This document shows, piece by piece, positions 35,301 to 43,111 of a DNA stretch of 64,000 nucleotides (its first letter is position 1; each line of letters starts with the position of its first letter). Location: NCBI GenBank assembly GCA_950096615.1, contig CATNCP010000005.1:1-64000 (forward strand), read 5' to 3'. The notes beneath the pieces are model-generated. The model was not told the DNA's origin and did not search any database. It was given only the letters and a program-made list of their open reading frames with translations. Origin of the DNA: an uncultured Kangiella sp. (lineage in GTDB: Bacteria > Pseudomonadota > Gammaproteobacteria > Enterobacterales > Kangiellaceae). The position numbers were made by a program, and so were the translations under genes.

Positions 35301-35683
35301 GACTCAGTTACTTTCTTTCTTTTCGTTATTACTTTCTTTAACTCTTGTAGATTTTCATGCTTTTCTTTAGGGTCATAGGCATTAATTAAGCTTTCCAGAA
35401 AGTTTCTTCTAAGTGGATCACCCTCATGAGACCAAGCATCAAATGTGAAGAAAAATGTTTTGCTGTCGTTTTTATCAAATTTCTTATTAAGGAAGTTTAT
35501 AACTGTTGACTTCCCTGAACCCCAACCTCCCTCTAACCCTATCGTATATGCTTTATCAGAGTTATTTATCAACTGATAAAGTACATCTGCAGACTTTTCA
35601 TGAGTTTTGTCAGGATACAGGTCTTCATTGGAGACCTCCTCCTGAATCACGTTAAACATAAAGCTATATTCTGGTGAGTTCAT
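32345..35683 (-). CDS. KAP-family P-loop NTPase with two membrane segments, inside the hsd operon
   Basis: A 1112-residue protein. The P-loop GLEGGWGSGKST (about residues 49-60) and the following FFFTFDAWSHEGDPLRRNFL match the KAP NTPase family. Walker B is ILIVVDNLDRVAPEQAL near residue 260. Two hydrophobic helices (FGAWLSFFLLFVPLGLALL and FTIGLASVIAAPVWAIVWLI) interrupt the NTPase domain, as in other KAP proteins, and place it at the inner membrane. The C-terminal 600 residues are helical and unrecognised. A very strong ribosome site (AAGGAGGG) precedes the ATG, nine bases after hsdS. KAP NTPases include the phage-exclusion protein PifA, so an accessory antiphage role is a reasonable inference. 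Confidence 0.85.
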   Translation of the reverse strand: MNSPEYSFMFNVIQEEVSNEDLYPDKTHEKSADVLYQLINNSDKAYTIGLEGGWGSGKSTVINFLNKKFDKNDSKTFFFTFDAWSHEGDPLRRNFLESLINAYDPKEKHENLQELKKVITKRKKVTESTSSRGATVFGAWLSFFLLFVPLGLALLSQVNLEGIGLDGGAKDIDWIFTIGLASVIAAPVWAIVWLIYSLFKNDGKPIFSLFETESKDTLTQDITEDEERTSIEFELYFKKIVKYILIDSSKCERILIVVDNLDRVAPEQALSLWSTLQPFFGHKSSSHDQSDFLDKVWFIVPYDKEGILSLWDENQSEHEYGASEQFESATNNSLITSDKVLSFLNKTFQTVVEVHTPLMSAWIDYFTNKVHNALVGWPEDAVNRFIDAYIKAMSNLESSPTPRQMHSVINRSGAIALQWKDQFSPEAICNYALLRSELTESIVRKSLLSGNELPSLTEELSGLLFGVPKEKGLQLLLTPEIEKVIKNGDGKALSELSEAHKKAFWVVWRASRSNWSVSSEHEEKYKINAISALYEAFKDKSNLIKSDVENTIISLKNSTHRWDLEKFDYCNAFRQLIELSEKHTSVTPWVKLEVERRLEEYISSLKTDTSQGKLILSLHALSTLLVEYDDPLEVREYEKLDLAGWVKWVEQVETANVKFNCVIPAKGMIIELANSIDFNSDKIPEDSLVHLIQTFENHPESSEWESVLEQFVSWLNLEDREGNAPDAYYLVYLVLTSKVVNSDTKSKLKSCINEQSFWNASSGLDLEENPFLPIITAISDDKFQSLEFVSQEVKNYWSGDMPESDFDNLSYCFSKNKLYDELWLLAKDDNNSLAVELIKRIEDKELFENSLGIKYIDEIELGEDGVTEAIVKKLCDNGAFKGVKQEITGEPIVYSEVIQILQEYGNENVIKEVTNIVNNISKETWFDAIKDHDSLLQCLSEPKAGFSEAFKEYLLKLIDGEVDSLEPDVFSSLLDYKKYLIDFESKTVPQITRKYIENEEDFISEALFDSFSKLLSNSLEYVSQEAIESKITQWISESNYERINWMLHCKLPRLEPDNHDARLIDYVKSALKDNEHDQYTLFKEINEKLDLNINSEELVDLSSQDEQENKQG

Positions 35684-35692
35684 AATCCCTCC

Positions 35693-36895
35693 TTAATGTA
35701 ATTTCACCCTTTTCTTTCCTGTTAATAACTGTTGCATAAGTGCTTTCTTTTCTTGCTTTAGCTTCTCGAGCTTATTATTTAATGATTGAGTAGTGCTATC
35801 ACAGTTGTTGAGCACTTCTGCAATTTCTTTCTGCTCCTCATAACATGGGCAATAAATACACAATCCAGCAACGTCTGATGAGTTTATAGCCGGATAATTA
35901 GTGCCAACCACAAGAGCATTTATTTGTCCGGTAATATGCGCTCCAAATAGGTAGTGATATACATAATCCCCATAGACATTACTTTTAGGCGTTAAAACTG
36001 CAAAGCCTGTAGAGGCAATAGCTCCGTCATTAACCTTTCGAACTCTAGCAAAGCCTTGTAAATTCGGCCTGACTGTTGCGAGCAAAATATCATCATCTTG
36101 AACAATGCGTCTGGCTCGACTTGGCGCATCCTTAAAACTATATTTTTCTAAGCTTCTACTAATTGCACCTGGTGAGACATCTGATAAGGATATGTAATCA
36201 AAAGTAAAGTCTGATTTGGTTTTACTTCCCAGCTTCTGTTTGTCAACCTCTAGTAGTTGTGAAAAATGGAATCTCTTAAACTCACCTGAAAACCCTTTTA
36301 GGCGTTTCTTGCCGGTGAGGAGCTGTTGCATGAGGGCTTTTTTTTGTTGTTGGCTGTTTTTTAGGAGTTTTTCGGTGGTTGTGATGGCTTTGTCCCATGT
36401 GGATAGGATTTGGGCGATTTTCTTTTGTTCTGGTAGAGGTGGGGCTGGAACTTTTAGTTTTTTAATATCTGCGATATTTATTCTTGAAACTGTTGACCCA
36501 ATAGACAAACGCCGAATATTAAATTTACACTTTTCTGTTGCCAAAAATAATGAAATAAAAAGCGGCTCTACTTTATTTCTTATAGGTCGCAACATTACCA
36601 TCCTTTGACCCATGCAAATATTTTTGCCTTCTGGTACTAAACAACTTTCTCCAGCTGGGGCTTCCCTTGTAAAAAGTACATCTCCATACTCTGGAATAGC
36701 TCTTTGAGTCCACTCTTCGAATCCAGACTTAGTGGTGTACTTCATATCATCCATAACCAACTGACCATTTCTAACATTACTTGTACGAACTACTAAATAG
36801 TCAGATTTATCAATATAGGGAGCGGTTTTATGTTCACAGTCAATTACTTTACATAGCTCTTGAACTTCTTTAGCTTCTACCTCACTGTAAGCCAT
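35693..36895 (-). CDS. hsdS: Type I restriction-modification specificity subunit S
   Basis: A 400-residue protein with two target recognition domains. After each comes a conserved helix: PPLPEQKKIAQILSTWDKAI near residue 155-175 and an EEQKEIAEVLNNCDSTT counterpart near 365. Each helix ends in the repeat KKALMQQLLTGKKR (about 185 and 385). This is the usual two-TRD layout that reads a bipartite DNA target. Its ATG lies within the last 14 bases of hsdM. The DNA for the first and second KKALMQQLLTGKK copies is related, giving a site where TRDs can be exchanged by recombination. Confidence 0.93.
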   Translation of the reverse strand: MAYSEVEAKEVQELCKVIDCEHKTAPYIDKSDYLVVRTSNVRNGQLVMDDMKYTTKSGFEEWTQRAIPEYGDVLFTREAPAGESCLVPEGKNICMGQRMVMLRPIRNKVEPLFISLFLATEKCKFNIRRLSIGSTVSRINIADIKKLKVPAPPLPEQKKIAQILSTWDKAITTTEKLLKNSQQQKKALMQQLLTGKKRLKGFSGEFKRFHFSQLLEVDKQKLGSKTKSDFTFDYISLSDVSPGAISRSLEKYSFKDAPSRARRIVQDDDILLATVRPNLQGFARVRKVNDGAIASTGFAVLTPKSNVYGDYVYHYLFGAHITGQINALVVGTNYPAINSSDVAGLCIYCPCYEEQKEIAEVLNNCDSTTQSLNNKLEKLKQEKKALMQQLLTGKKRVKLH

Positions 36896-38570
36896 ACCCT
36901 AACTCCTTTAGGTATATCTCCATTTCGCTTTCGAGTTGACTTAGTTCCTGATTGAGCTTTAGGCGTTCTTCTCTGACGGCCATGAGGTCGATTTCTTCTT
37001 CCTCTTCGAAGGTGTCAACGTAGCGTGGGATGTTGAGGTTGTAATCGTTTTCTTTAATTTCTTCATAGGTGGCGATGTAGGCGTATTTATCGACCAGGAC
37101 GCCTGCGTTGGTTTTCTGGTTGAAGCCTTCGCCGCTCATGGCTTCTTCAAATTGTTTGGTCAGGTCTTTTGAGCTGTCTGTGCCGTTGTCCATACCGATT
37201 GGGTCATGGCCATCTTCTGCGCAGAGCAGTTCGCGGTATTTGCGGTAGGTCTGAATAATTCGGCTGATGTCGTCTTCGGTTAGTTGGTTCTGGTTTTTGC
37301 CTGCTTTGAAGTGTTTGGAGGCGTCGATGAAGAGGACTTTATTGCCTTCTTTATTATCTTTGCGGTCTTTTCGGAACACTAAAATAGCGGCTGGGATACC
37401 GGTGCCATAGAATAGTTTTTCCGGTAGACCGATTACGGCATCAAGCAGGTTTTCGTCAATCAGTTGTTTACGAATTTTGCCTTCGCTGGAACCACGGAAT
37501 AGAACACCATGCGGCACCACGACACCCATACGACCGCCTTTTGAGTCTTTACTTTGCGGCTTCAGGGTTTCGATCATATGGGTGATAAATGCGTAGTCAC
37601 CTTTAGTTCTCGGTGGAATGCCGCGACGGAAGCGACCGTGTGGATCATGTTCGGCTTCGTCATGGCCCCATTTGTCCAATGAGAATGGCGGATTGGCGGT
37701 GACTATATCGAATAGCTTTAAGTTGCCGTCTTTATCCAGCAATTTAGGGCTGCGAATAGTGTCGCCCCATTCAATTTTGTGATTATCTTCGCCATGCAGG
37801 AACATGTTCATCTTAGCCAGCGACCAAGTTGAGCCAATGGCTTCCTGACCGTAGAGTTCATAACGCTTAGAGTTGTAGTGCTTTTTAATCCAGTTGCTGC
37901 ATTTCAGGAGAAGTGAGCCAGAGCCACAGGCCGGATCACAAATGCTTTCGCCTTCTTTCGGCGCCAACAGACGGGCTATCACTTCGGATACTTCTGGCGG
38001 GGTATAGAATTCACCAGCTTTTTTACCGCCCTGGGCAGCGAACTTACCGATTAAGTATTCATAGGCATTGCCAATCACATCAAGATCACCGACGCGACTT
38101 GGTTTAAGGTTCATTTCAGGATGGGAAAAGTATTCGAGTAACTGCCTCAAAGTCGTATTCTTCTGCTTGGTATCGCCGAGCTTGTCTGTGTTAAAGGAGA
38201 TATCCTGGAACACACTTTTACTCGCATCACGTAACTTATTACCGTTTTCTTCTTCAATCTTATGTAGTGCTTTATCGATACGCTCACCATTACCCATTTC
38301 ATGGCGCTGCTCATATAAAACATAAAAGCTGGTGCCTTTGGGTAATACAAAGCGCTCAGACTTCATCAACTCTTCAATAACTTCAGGATTGTCACCATAC
38401 TTCTCTTTATATTCGTCATAATGGTCCTGCCACACATCCGAAATGTACTTCAGGAACAGCATGGTCAGAATGAAATCTTTATAGGTATCGGCGGAGATAG
38501 TGCCACGGAAAGTATCGCAGATACTCCACAAGGTTTTATTTATGTTGTTTTGGTTGATTTTATCGGTCAT
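36882..38570 (-). CDS. hsdM: Type I restriction-modification DNA adenine methyltransferase
   Basis: A 562-residue N6-adenine methyltransferase subunit. The N-terminal HsdM helical domain (LWSICDTFRGTISADTYKDF) precedes the catalytic domain with SAM motif DPACGSGSLLLK and catalytic NPPFSL. A C-terminal coiled segment contacts HsdS. The length is normal. It overlaps the half-size HsdS gene before it by 11 bases and hsdS after it by 14. Confidence 0.95.
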   Translation of the reverse strand: MTDKINQNNINKTLWSICDTFRGTISADTYKDFILTMLFLKYISDVWQDHYDEYKEKYGDNPEVIEELMKSERFVLPKGTSFYVLYEQRHEMGNGERIDKALHKIEEENGNKLRDASKSVFQDISFNTDKLGDTKQKNTTLRQLLEYFSHPEMNLKPSRVGDLDVIGNAYEYLIGKFAAQGGKKAGEFYTPPEVSEVIARLLAPKEGESICDPACGSGSLLLKCSNWIKKHYNSKRYELYGQEAIGSTWSLAKMNMFLHGEDNHKIEWGDTIRSPKLLDKDGNLKLFDIVTANPPFSLDKWGHDEAEHDPHGRFRRGIPPRTKGDYAFITHMIETLKPQSKDSKGGRMGVVVPHGVLFRGSSEGKIRKQLIDENLLDAVIGLPEKLFYGTGIPAAILVFRKDRKDNKEGNKVLFIDASKHFKAGKNQNQLTEDDISRIIQTYRKYRELLCAEDGHDPIGMDNGTDSSKDLTKQFEEAMSGEGFNQKTNAGVLVDKYAYIATYEEIKENDYNLNIPRYVDTFEEEEEIDLMAVREERLKLNQELSQLESEMEIYLKELGYGLQ

Positions 38571-39177
38571 TGCTTAATGTCTCACTTTTTATTAATTGCT
38601 GCGATATTCCCTTCATCATTTGCCTACCCGCATCTATTAGACTGTGAGCCGTCAGTCTTTCATTAATCACTAAATTATTCAGCTCAACTATTTTTCTTTG
38701 TTTAGTCAGATCTGGAATAACCATTTCAAATTCTTCTAATACATTTCTTCTTATACTCTTTGTTACTGATCCCTCACATTTTATAGACCAATATGATTGA
38801 CCATTAGAGGAGTTAAAGTACCATGTAGCGAACTCAGGAAGTACGCTCTCATTTTTTAATCTAAGTACATAAAACTGTGGTGCGGCATATAACCTATTGA
38901 TATTTTCTGGGATATTCAGAGTAACTGCAATATTACGTGTGCCTCGGGCAATGAAGAGTATATCTTTATTCGAAAGCTCATGTTTACTCTTAGTATCTTT
39001 CGAAACCTCTGACTCGACAACCCCATCCCAGAGCACCCCCTTGTCTTCGCAAACATTTTTCATCTGTATAACATAACTACCAGTGTTTATAACTGGTTTG
39101 ATTTTTTTCCTAAACGGGTATCCACTTGATATATGAAATGTTTCTTTTACTGACTTTATCAACGCTTCCTTCCGCAT
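38560..39177 (-). CDS. Half-size HsdS-like protein with a single target recognition domain
   Basis: A 205-residue protein and the first gene of the operon. It contains one TRD-like domain (FHISSGYPFRKKIKPV, DILFIARGTRNIAVT, PQFYVLRLKN) and one conserved helix (IPDLTKQRKIVELNNLVINE). The end LIDAGRQMMKGISQQLI resembles the end of full-length HsdS. It is exactly half of the normal S-subunit plan. It could dimerise to read a palindromic bipartite target or combine with HsdM to form a second specificity. Its stop overlaps the hsdM start. The full HsdS two genes later makes the set unusual. Confidence 0.8.
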   Translation of the reverse strand: MRKEALIKSVKETFHISSGYPFRKKIKPVINTGSYVIQMKNVCEDKGVLWDGVVESEVSKDTKSKHELSNKDILFIARGTRNIAVTLNIPENINRLYAAPQFYVLRLKNESVLPEFATWYFNSSNGQSYWSIKCEGSVTKSIRRNVLEEFEMVIPDLTKQRKIVELNNLVINERLTAHSLIDAGRQMMKGISQQLIKSETLSNDR

Positions 39178-39199
39178 GATGCATAATTAATGATATGAC

Positions 39200-39260
39200 A
39201 TCATAGGACATACGAGGACAACTTGCAAGTATTAGTGCATCATGCTATCTGATGCATTGC
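39200..39260. promoter_or_regulatory. Divergent regulatory region between the hsd operon and the HTH gene
   Basis: The 109 bases between the two starts contain AGGACAT (about 39205) and AGGACAA (about 39214) spaced about one helical turn apart, and an inverted repeat GCATCA-7-TGATGC at 39237-39255. These are candidate operator sites for the HTH protein, giving control over both directions. This is from pattern only. Confidence 0.35.
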
Positions 39261-39286
39261 GTTTGTTATGTTTGGGAGTAATAAGT

Positions 39287-39535
39287 ATGAATCAACTAAA
39301 CCGGTTAACAACTGTAGAAAGAATAAGAAAAGAGTATGGCGAGTTGATATGCTTAAAGGAGCTGGCATACATATTTCGTTATCCGTCTGTGGATGCTGTT
39401 CGCAAATCAATACAGAGAAAAACGTTTCCAGTCCCCGTTTCCAAACTCCCTAACAGAGCAACATTGTATGCCTCTGCACAAGATGTTGCAGACTGCCTGG
39501 ATAATTTCAATAAGAAGGAGACAGCTAATGATTAA
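39287..39535 (+). CDS. Small AlpA/PrtN-like helix-turn-helix regulator
   Basis: An 82-residue protein from the ATG at 39287, with GGGAG well placed upstream. It has an HTH of the excisionase/AlpA/PrtN sort: LKELAYIFRYPSVDAVRKSI, then FPVPVSKLPNRATLYASAQDV. This sort is found in mobile-element regulators. It diverges from the restriction operon and reads toward the transposition genes, so it may control either. No other regulator lies in the element. Confidence 0.65.
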   Translation: MNQLNRLTTVERIRKEYGELICLKELAYIFRYPSVDAVRKSIQRKTFPVPVSKLPNRATLYASAQDVADCLDNFNKKETAND

Positions 39536-39558
39536 TTAAGTAAATGAGGAGGGGGAAT

Positions 39559-39578
39559 GCCTTGGGGGCAACCAAGGC
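39559..39578 (+). repeat. Inverted repeat upstream of the transposition operon
   Basis: GCCTTGG at 39559-39565 is mirrored by CCAAGGC at 39572-39578 around a six-base loop. There is no T-run behind it, so it is more likely an operator or a structural element than a terminator. Confidence 0.4.
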
Positions 39579-39657
39579 TATCGATTCGAGTATTGAGCCA
39601 CTCAGTCCTTCCTATTCTCCATATCCCATGTAAAAACACAACAACCTGAATATGTAT

Positions 39658-39676
39658 CTAGGTCTTTTTGTCCTAG
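39658..39676 (+). repeat. Inverted repeat just before the tnsAB-like gene
   Basis: CTAGG (39658-39662) and CCTAG (39672-39676) flank TCTTTTTGT, 33 bases before the start of the fused transposase gene. On the minus strand it contains CTAGGACA, close to the AGGACA boxes at 39205-39219. It could be an autoregulatory site of the transposase. Confidence 0.3.
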
Positions 39677-39709
39677 GGAGTCTGCTTTTGTCTGTTATTT
39701 GGAGGTTAA

Positions 39710-42094
39710 ATGTTAAATGATACGCAATTGAACCGTTTTATGAAGAAATTTGATTTAAGTAGTTACGCAAAAAATTATATTACTAAAACAAGAAGTACCG
39801 CTCCGCATAGACTTGTAGGAAGGTATGCAGAGGGGAATGTTTGTTCCTGGTTTTTTAGTCATAAGCTAGGTCACCTCATATCAAGCGAAAGTTCTACAGG
39901 GGAACTATACTTTATCCTAGAGTCTGAATACTCAAACGATGTGTTCGAATATTGGGATCAACCACCTCCTGTTGAAATACACAGAATGACGTCAAGGGGG
40001 CACCGCATAAGAACACGTTACACGCCAGATTTTTTAGTATTACAAAAATCTGGGGTAGTCGTTGTGGAAATCAAGTCTAAACATAAATTAGAAGAATTAA
40101 CTAAAAAAAATCCTGCAGACTGGACCTTTATTAACAGTAAATATAGCGATAACGCAGCTAAGGAAGCATTTAAGAAACTAGGGTTGAAGCACGTCGTTAT
40201 ATCTAGCGACTCTTTTAATCATGTATATGCCGCAAATCTCAAACTCCTTATCAAGTCTAGACATCAAGAGGTTGATAAGGCCGAGCAACTATCAATTTTA
40301 AAAGAATTAAGAAAATTGAGCTGGATTTCTATTCATGAATTACAACAAAAACTAAAGTTAAAATCTATAGACTCCATTGTTAGCTTAATAGGAAAAGGAA
40401 GTATATATGGACAGGTTAAAAGCAAGCTAATCACTGCCAAAAAATCATTCTTTATCTCCCCATCAAAAAAACTTCTCAATATTTACGAAAAAGAATTTGA
40501 AGATTTACAGGTAATGCACACTTCGGGGGAAACAGTTTCTAGAGAAATAATTCCATCAAAAAAAGATATTCAAGAAGCATGTCGAAAGCTAAAAATAATA
40601 GAATCAGGAACGAACAATAGCAGTGTTAGACGGTGGAAAAAACAAATAAAGGATGATGCAAAAAAAGGAATAAGAAAGTTTCAATCTTTAACGCCCAAAA
40701 CACATCTAAAAGGAAATCGAAATCATAAGATTAGTGAAGAATCACTAAAAATTCTTATCAGCTTTATAAAAAACCACTTCGCCATTCCAAGTCAACCGTC
40801 GATTAGTCGCTCTTACGAAAAATATGAGCTCCATATTGAACACGAGCACCCCCATATCCACCCTGTATCGTTAACAACATTTACTAAATACATTCACAAC
40901 CTTGACCTTAAAACGTTGCACTATAACAGGAGCGGTAAACGAGCATATAACTCAAAGAAACCACCAACTGATGTTAATGAAAGAAAGATAAAAGCTCAAC
41001 TACCTTTTGAGTACGCCGGTATAGATCATTATTTGGCAAAAACTGAAATAGTTATTTTCAATAAAAATGGTATCAAAAGGACTGCAAGACCATGGATTAC
41101 TTCAATTTTCGACGAGTACTCAGGATCAGAAATAGGTACCTGTATAACGTTTTCACATCCTAGTCGCAATTCAATTGCTTTAGCCTTACGTGATTGCGTA
41201 AGGCGATTCAACAAAGTCCCTGATGAATTAATAGCTGATCGGGGCGCAGAATTTCGTTCCAGATATGCTTTAGAACTTAGTGCATATATAGGGTTCTCAT
41301 ATTCTTTGAGACCTTCAGGTGATAGTAGGTTTGGTGGTCTCACAGAGAGGTTGTTTGGGGAATTTACAAGTTTTGTATTAGATGGCAAGAACGGTAGCTT
41401 TAAGAAAAATGTTTATTCCAGAAGTACTTCCAGATCTCACTCCCCTAAAAATCTATCGTCACTTGATATCACTGAGTTCTACGAACTTTTCATTGAATAC
41501 CTTAATTGGCGTCCTAAGCGACCAATTCACAATACATTTGAGACACCTGGGTCAATCATTGAAAAGAAAAGTAATCTTACAAGATTAGCAGGCATATATG
41601 TAAAAAATGACATCCAATTTCAAATTGCAACTGCTATTGAAGCTAAAGCATACACAGTAGATCCTGCCCGTGGAATTCATCTGGATGGTGTTCATTATTG
41701 GTCGCCCAGGCTAGCTGATATAAAAGGCAGAACTAAAAAGGTGGAAGTAAGGGTTGAGCCACAAAACCCGTATATAGTTTACGCGCTGATAAACTCTAAT
41801 TGGCATGTGTGTGAAGCTACAAAGTTACAAGAATTCAATAGTCTAAGTATTCCAGAGAAACTCTCTAAAGCAGCGACTATACGAGAGCTAAGAAAATATA
41901 TCGGAGAAATCAAAAAAGAAGCGAACAAACAAGCAATTGAATCCTTTAACCATGCTCAGATTTCATCTCTCGATACCAACCCGACACCTCAATATTCATC
42001 TCAAGAACATGAAAAATCTGCAGATCCTTTTGTTGAAGCAAATAGCCAACCAATTAAACCACTAAAGATATCCACATGGGAGGAAAAGTCATGA
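39710..42094 (+). CDS. Tn7-like TnsA-TnsB fusion transposase
   Basis: A 794-residue protein joining two normally separate subunits. Residues 1-200 are TnsA-like: a PD-(D/E)XK site with D107 in RTRYTPDFLV, then E120 and K122 in VVVEIKSKH; a winged-helix-like part follows to about 260. The TnsB-like part is a retroviral-type DDE recombinase with D439 in YAGIDHYL, D510 in ELIADRGAEFRS and E546 in GGLTERLFGEF. An HTH-rich region lies before it and a beta-barrel plus tail after it. The fusion performs both 5' and 3' strand cuts, allowing cut-and-paste transposition. Such fusions are known in some Tn7-like elements. It overlaps tnsC by four bases (ATGA). GGAGG lies before its ATG. Confidence 0.88.
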   Translation: MLNDTQLNRFMKKFDLSSYAKNYITKTRSTAPHRLVGRYAEGNVCSWFFSHKLGHLISSESSTGELYFILESEYSNDVFEYWDQPPPVEIHRMTSRGHRIRTRYTPDFLVLQKSGVVVVEIKSKHKLEELTKKNPADWTFINSKYSDNAAKEAFKKLGLKHVVISSDSFNHVYAANLKLLIKSRHQEVDKAEQLSILKELRKLSWISIHELQQKLKLKSIDSIVSLIGKGSIYGQVKSKLITAKKSFFISPSKKLLNIYEKEFEDLQVMHTSGETVSREIIPSKKDIQEACRKLKIIESGTNNSSVRRWKKQIKDDAKKGIRKFQSLTPKTHLKGNRNHKISEESLKILISFIKNHFAIPSQPSISRSYEKYELHIEHEHPHIHPVSLTTFTKYIHNLDLKTLHYNRSGKRAYNSKKPPTDVNERKIKAQLPFEYAGIDHYLAKTEIVIFNKNGIKRTARPWITSIFDEYSGSEIGTCITFSHPSRNSIALALRDCVRRFNKVPDELIADRGAEFRSRYALELSAYIGFSYSLRPSGDSRFGGLTERLFGEFTSFVLDGKNGSFKKNVYSRSTSRSHSPKNLSSLDITEFYELFIEYLNWRPKRPIHNTFETPGSIIEKKSNLTRLAGIYVKNDIQFQIATAIEAKAYTVDPARGIHLDGVHYWSPRLADIKGRTKKVEVRVEPQNPYIVYALINSNWHVCEATKLQEFNSLSIPEKLSKAATIRELRKYIGEIKKEANKQAIESFNHAQISSLDTNPTPQYSSQEHEKSADPFVEANSQPIKPLKISTWEEKS

Positions 42095-43110
42095 AAGACC
42101 AGTTACTAAATATCATAAATTCAAAGATTCATCATCACTGCTGGAGCCTAACTTATAAAAGGCTTTATACTTCATTGGCTTTTGCACAACCCTGCGATGT
42201 TTTCTGCTTAATAGGACCATCTAGGAGTGGAAAAAGCTCCGTAATGAGACAAGTCGCGCAAGAGGTAACTGATAGAGGTAATGATGAGTCTGTAGGCAAC
42301 TCTATCTCGTTAATTGCAACCAACTGTTCAACCGACGGAAGGTTTTCTACCAAGGCATTCACAATTAATGCACTAACAGCAATAAACCATCCTTTTTACT
42401 CCTTCAATATTGATAGTCTTGGAGATGACGTAATAAAACTGACAAACAGATTATCTCGAACAAATGAAACAGCCTTACGAACCGCCCTAGAAGCATCTTT
42501 AAAACACCATAAAATAAAGTACTTAATAATTGATGAAGTTCAGCATGTGCTATATTGTAAATCCAAAGGCAGTACTACCCCAAGAGCAATTCTTGACTCT
42601 TGGAAATCACTCGCACAGGAATGTAAATTAACATTAATTCTTATTGGTACCTATGAGGTTCTAAATTTAGTTTTAACCTCAACGCACCTTATTGGTAGAA
42701 CAAGCTTTATTCATATGCCTCGTTATAAGAATTCACAGGAAGAGTTACCGCATTTTAAGGAAATTCTGACTTCGTACGATCATCTTTTAGGTATTGAACA
42801 CAACCTTCTTTCTTCCAACTTAAAATTTATCTATGAACATACTTTGGGTTGTATAGGTCATTTAAATAAATGGCTAAGAAGAGCTCTTGAAGAGTCTATT
42901 GTCTTAAACAAACCGATCGATATGGAAATACTGAAATTTACCAGAAGAACAAAAAATGAATTAGACTCAATTTTGGAGGAAATTCAACTTGGAGAGCTCA
43001 TGTATCTTCAGTCAAAAAAAACAATAGGCCAAATAACCTCGAAAAATAATAATCCTTTTTCAGTAAAGCCTCAGCGTTTCCATTCAGACTCAAGACTTAA
43101 AGGTAAGTAG
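42091..43110 (+). CDS. Tn7-like TnsC AAA+ regulator
   Basis: A 339-residue ATPase. I take the ATG at 42091 (GGAGGAAA upstream, four-base overlap with the transposase stop). Walker A is IGPSRSGKSS at about residues 41-50. Walker B is YLIIDEVQHVLY near 146. LTLILIGTYEVLNL contains the sensor-1 strand. This matches TnsC/TniB proteins, which bind target DNA with TniQ and recruit the transposase. The C-terminus is basic. The TniQ gene begins one base after its stop. Confidence 0.88.
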   Translation: MKDQLLNIINSKIHHHCWSLTYKRLYTSLAFAQPCDVFCLIGPSRSGKSSVMRQVAQEVTDRGNDESVGNSISLIATNCSTDGRFSTKAFTINALTAINHPFYSFNIDSLGDDVIKLTNRLSRTNETALRTALEASLKHHKIKYLIIDEVQHVLYCKSKGSTTPRAILDSWKSLAQECKLTLILIGTYEVLNLVLTSTHLIGRTSFIHMPRYKNSQEELPHFKEILTSYDHLLGIEHNLLSSNLKFIYEHTLGCIGHLNKWLRRALEESIVLNKPIDMEILKFTRRTKNELDSILEEIQLGELMYLQSKKTIGQITSKNNNPFSVKPQRFHSDSRLKGK

Positions 43111-43111
43111 T

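Noticed and set aside
33663-35378. Several plus-strand open frames inside the KAP NTPase gene
   Set aside because: They are antisense to a gene with clear KAP motifs and carry only Ser/Phe/Leu-rich shadow sequence.
35700-36340. The two related KKALMQQLLTGKK-coding segments in hsdS as a mobile repeat
   Set aside because: They are the normal central and C-terminal conserved regions of two-TRD HsdS proteins, not an inserted repeat.
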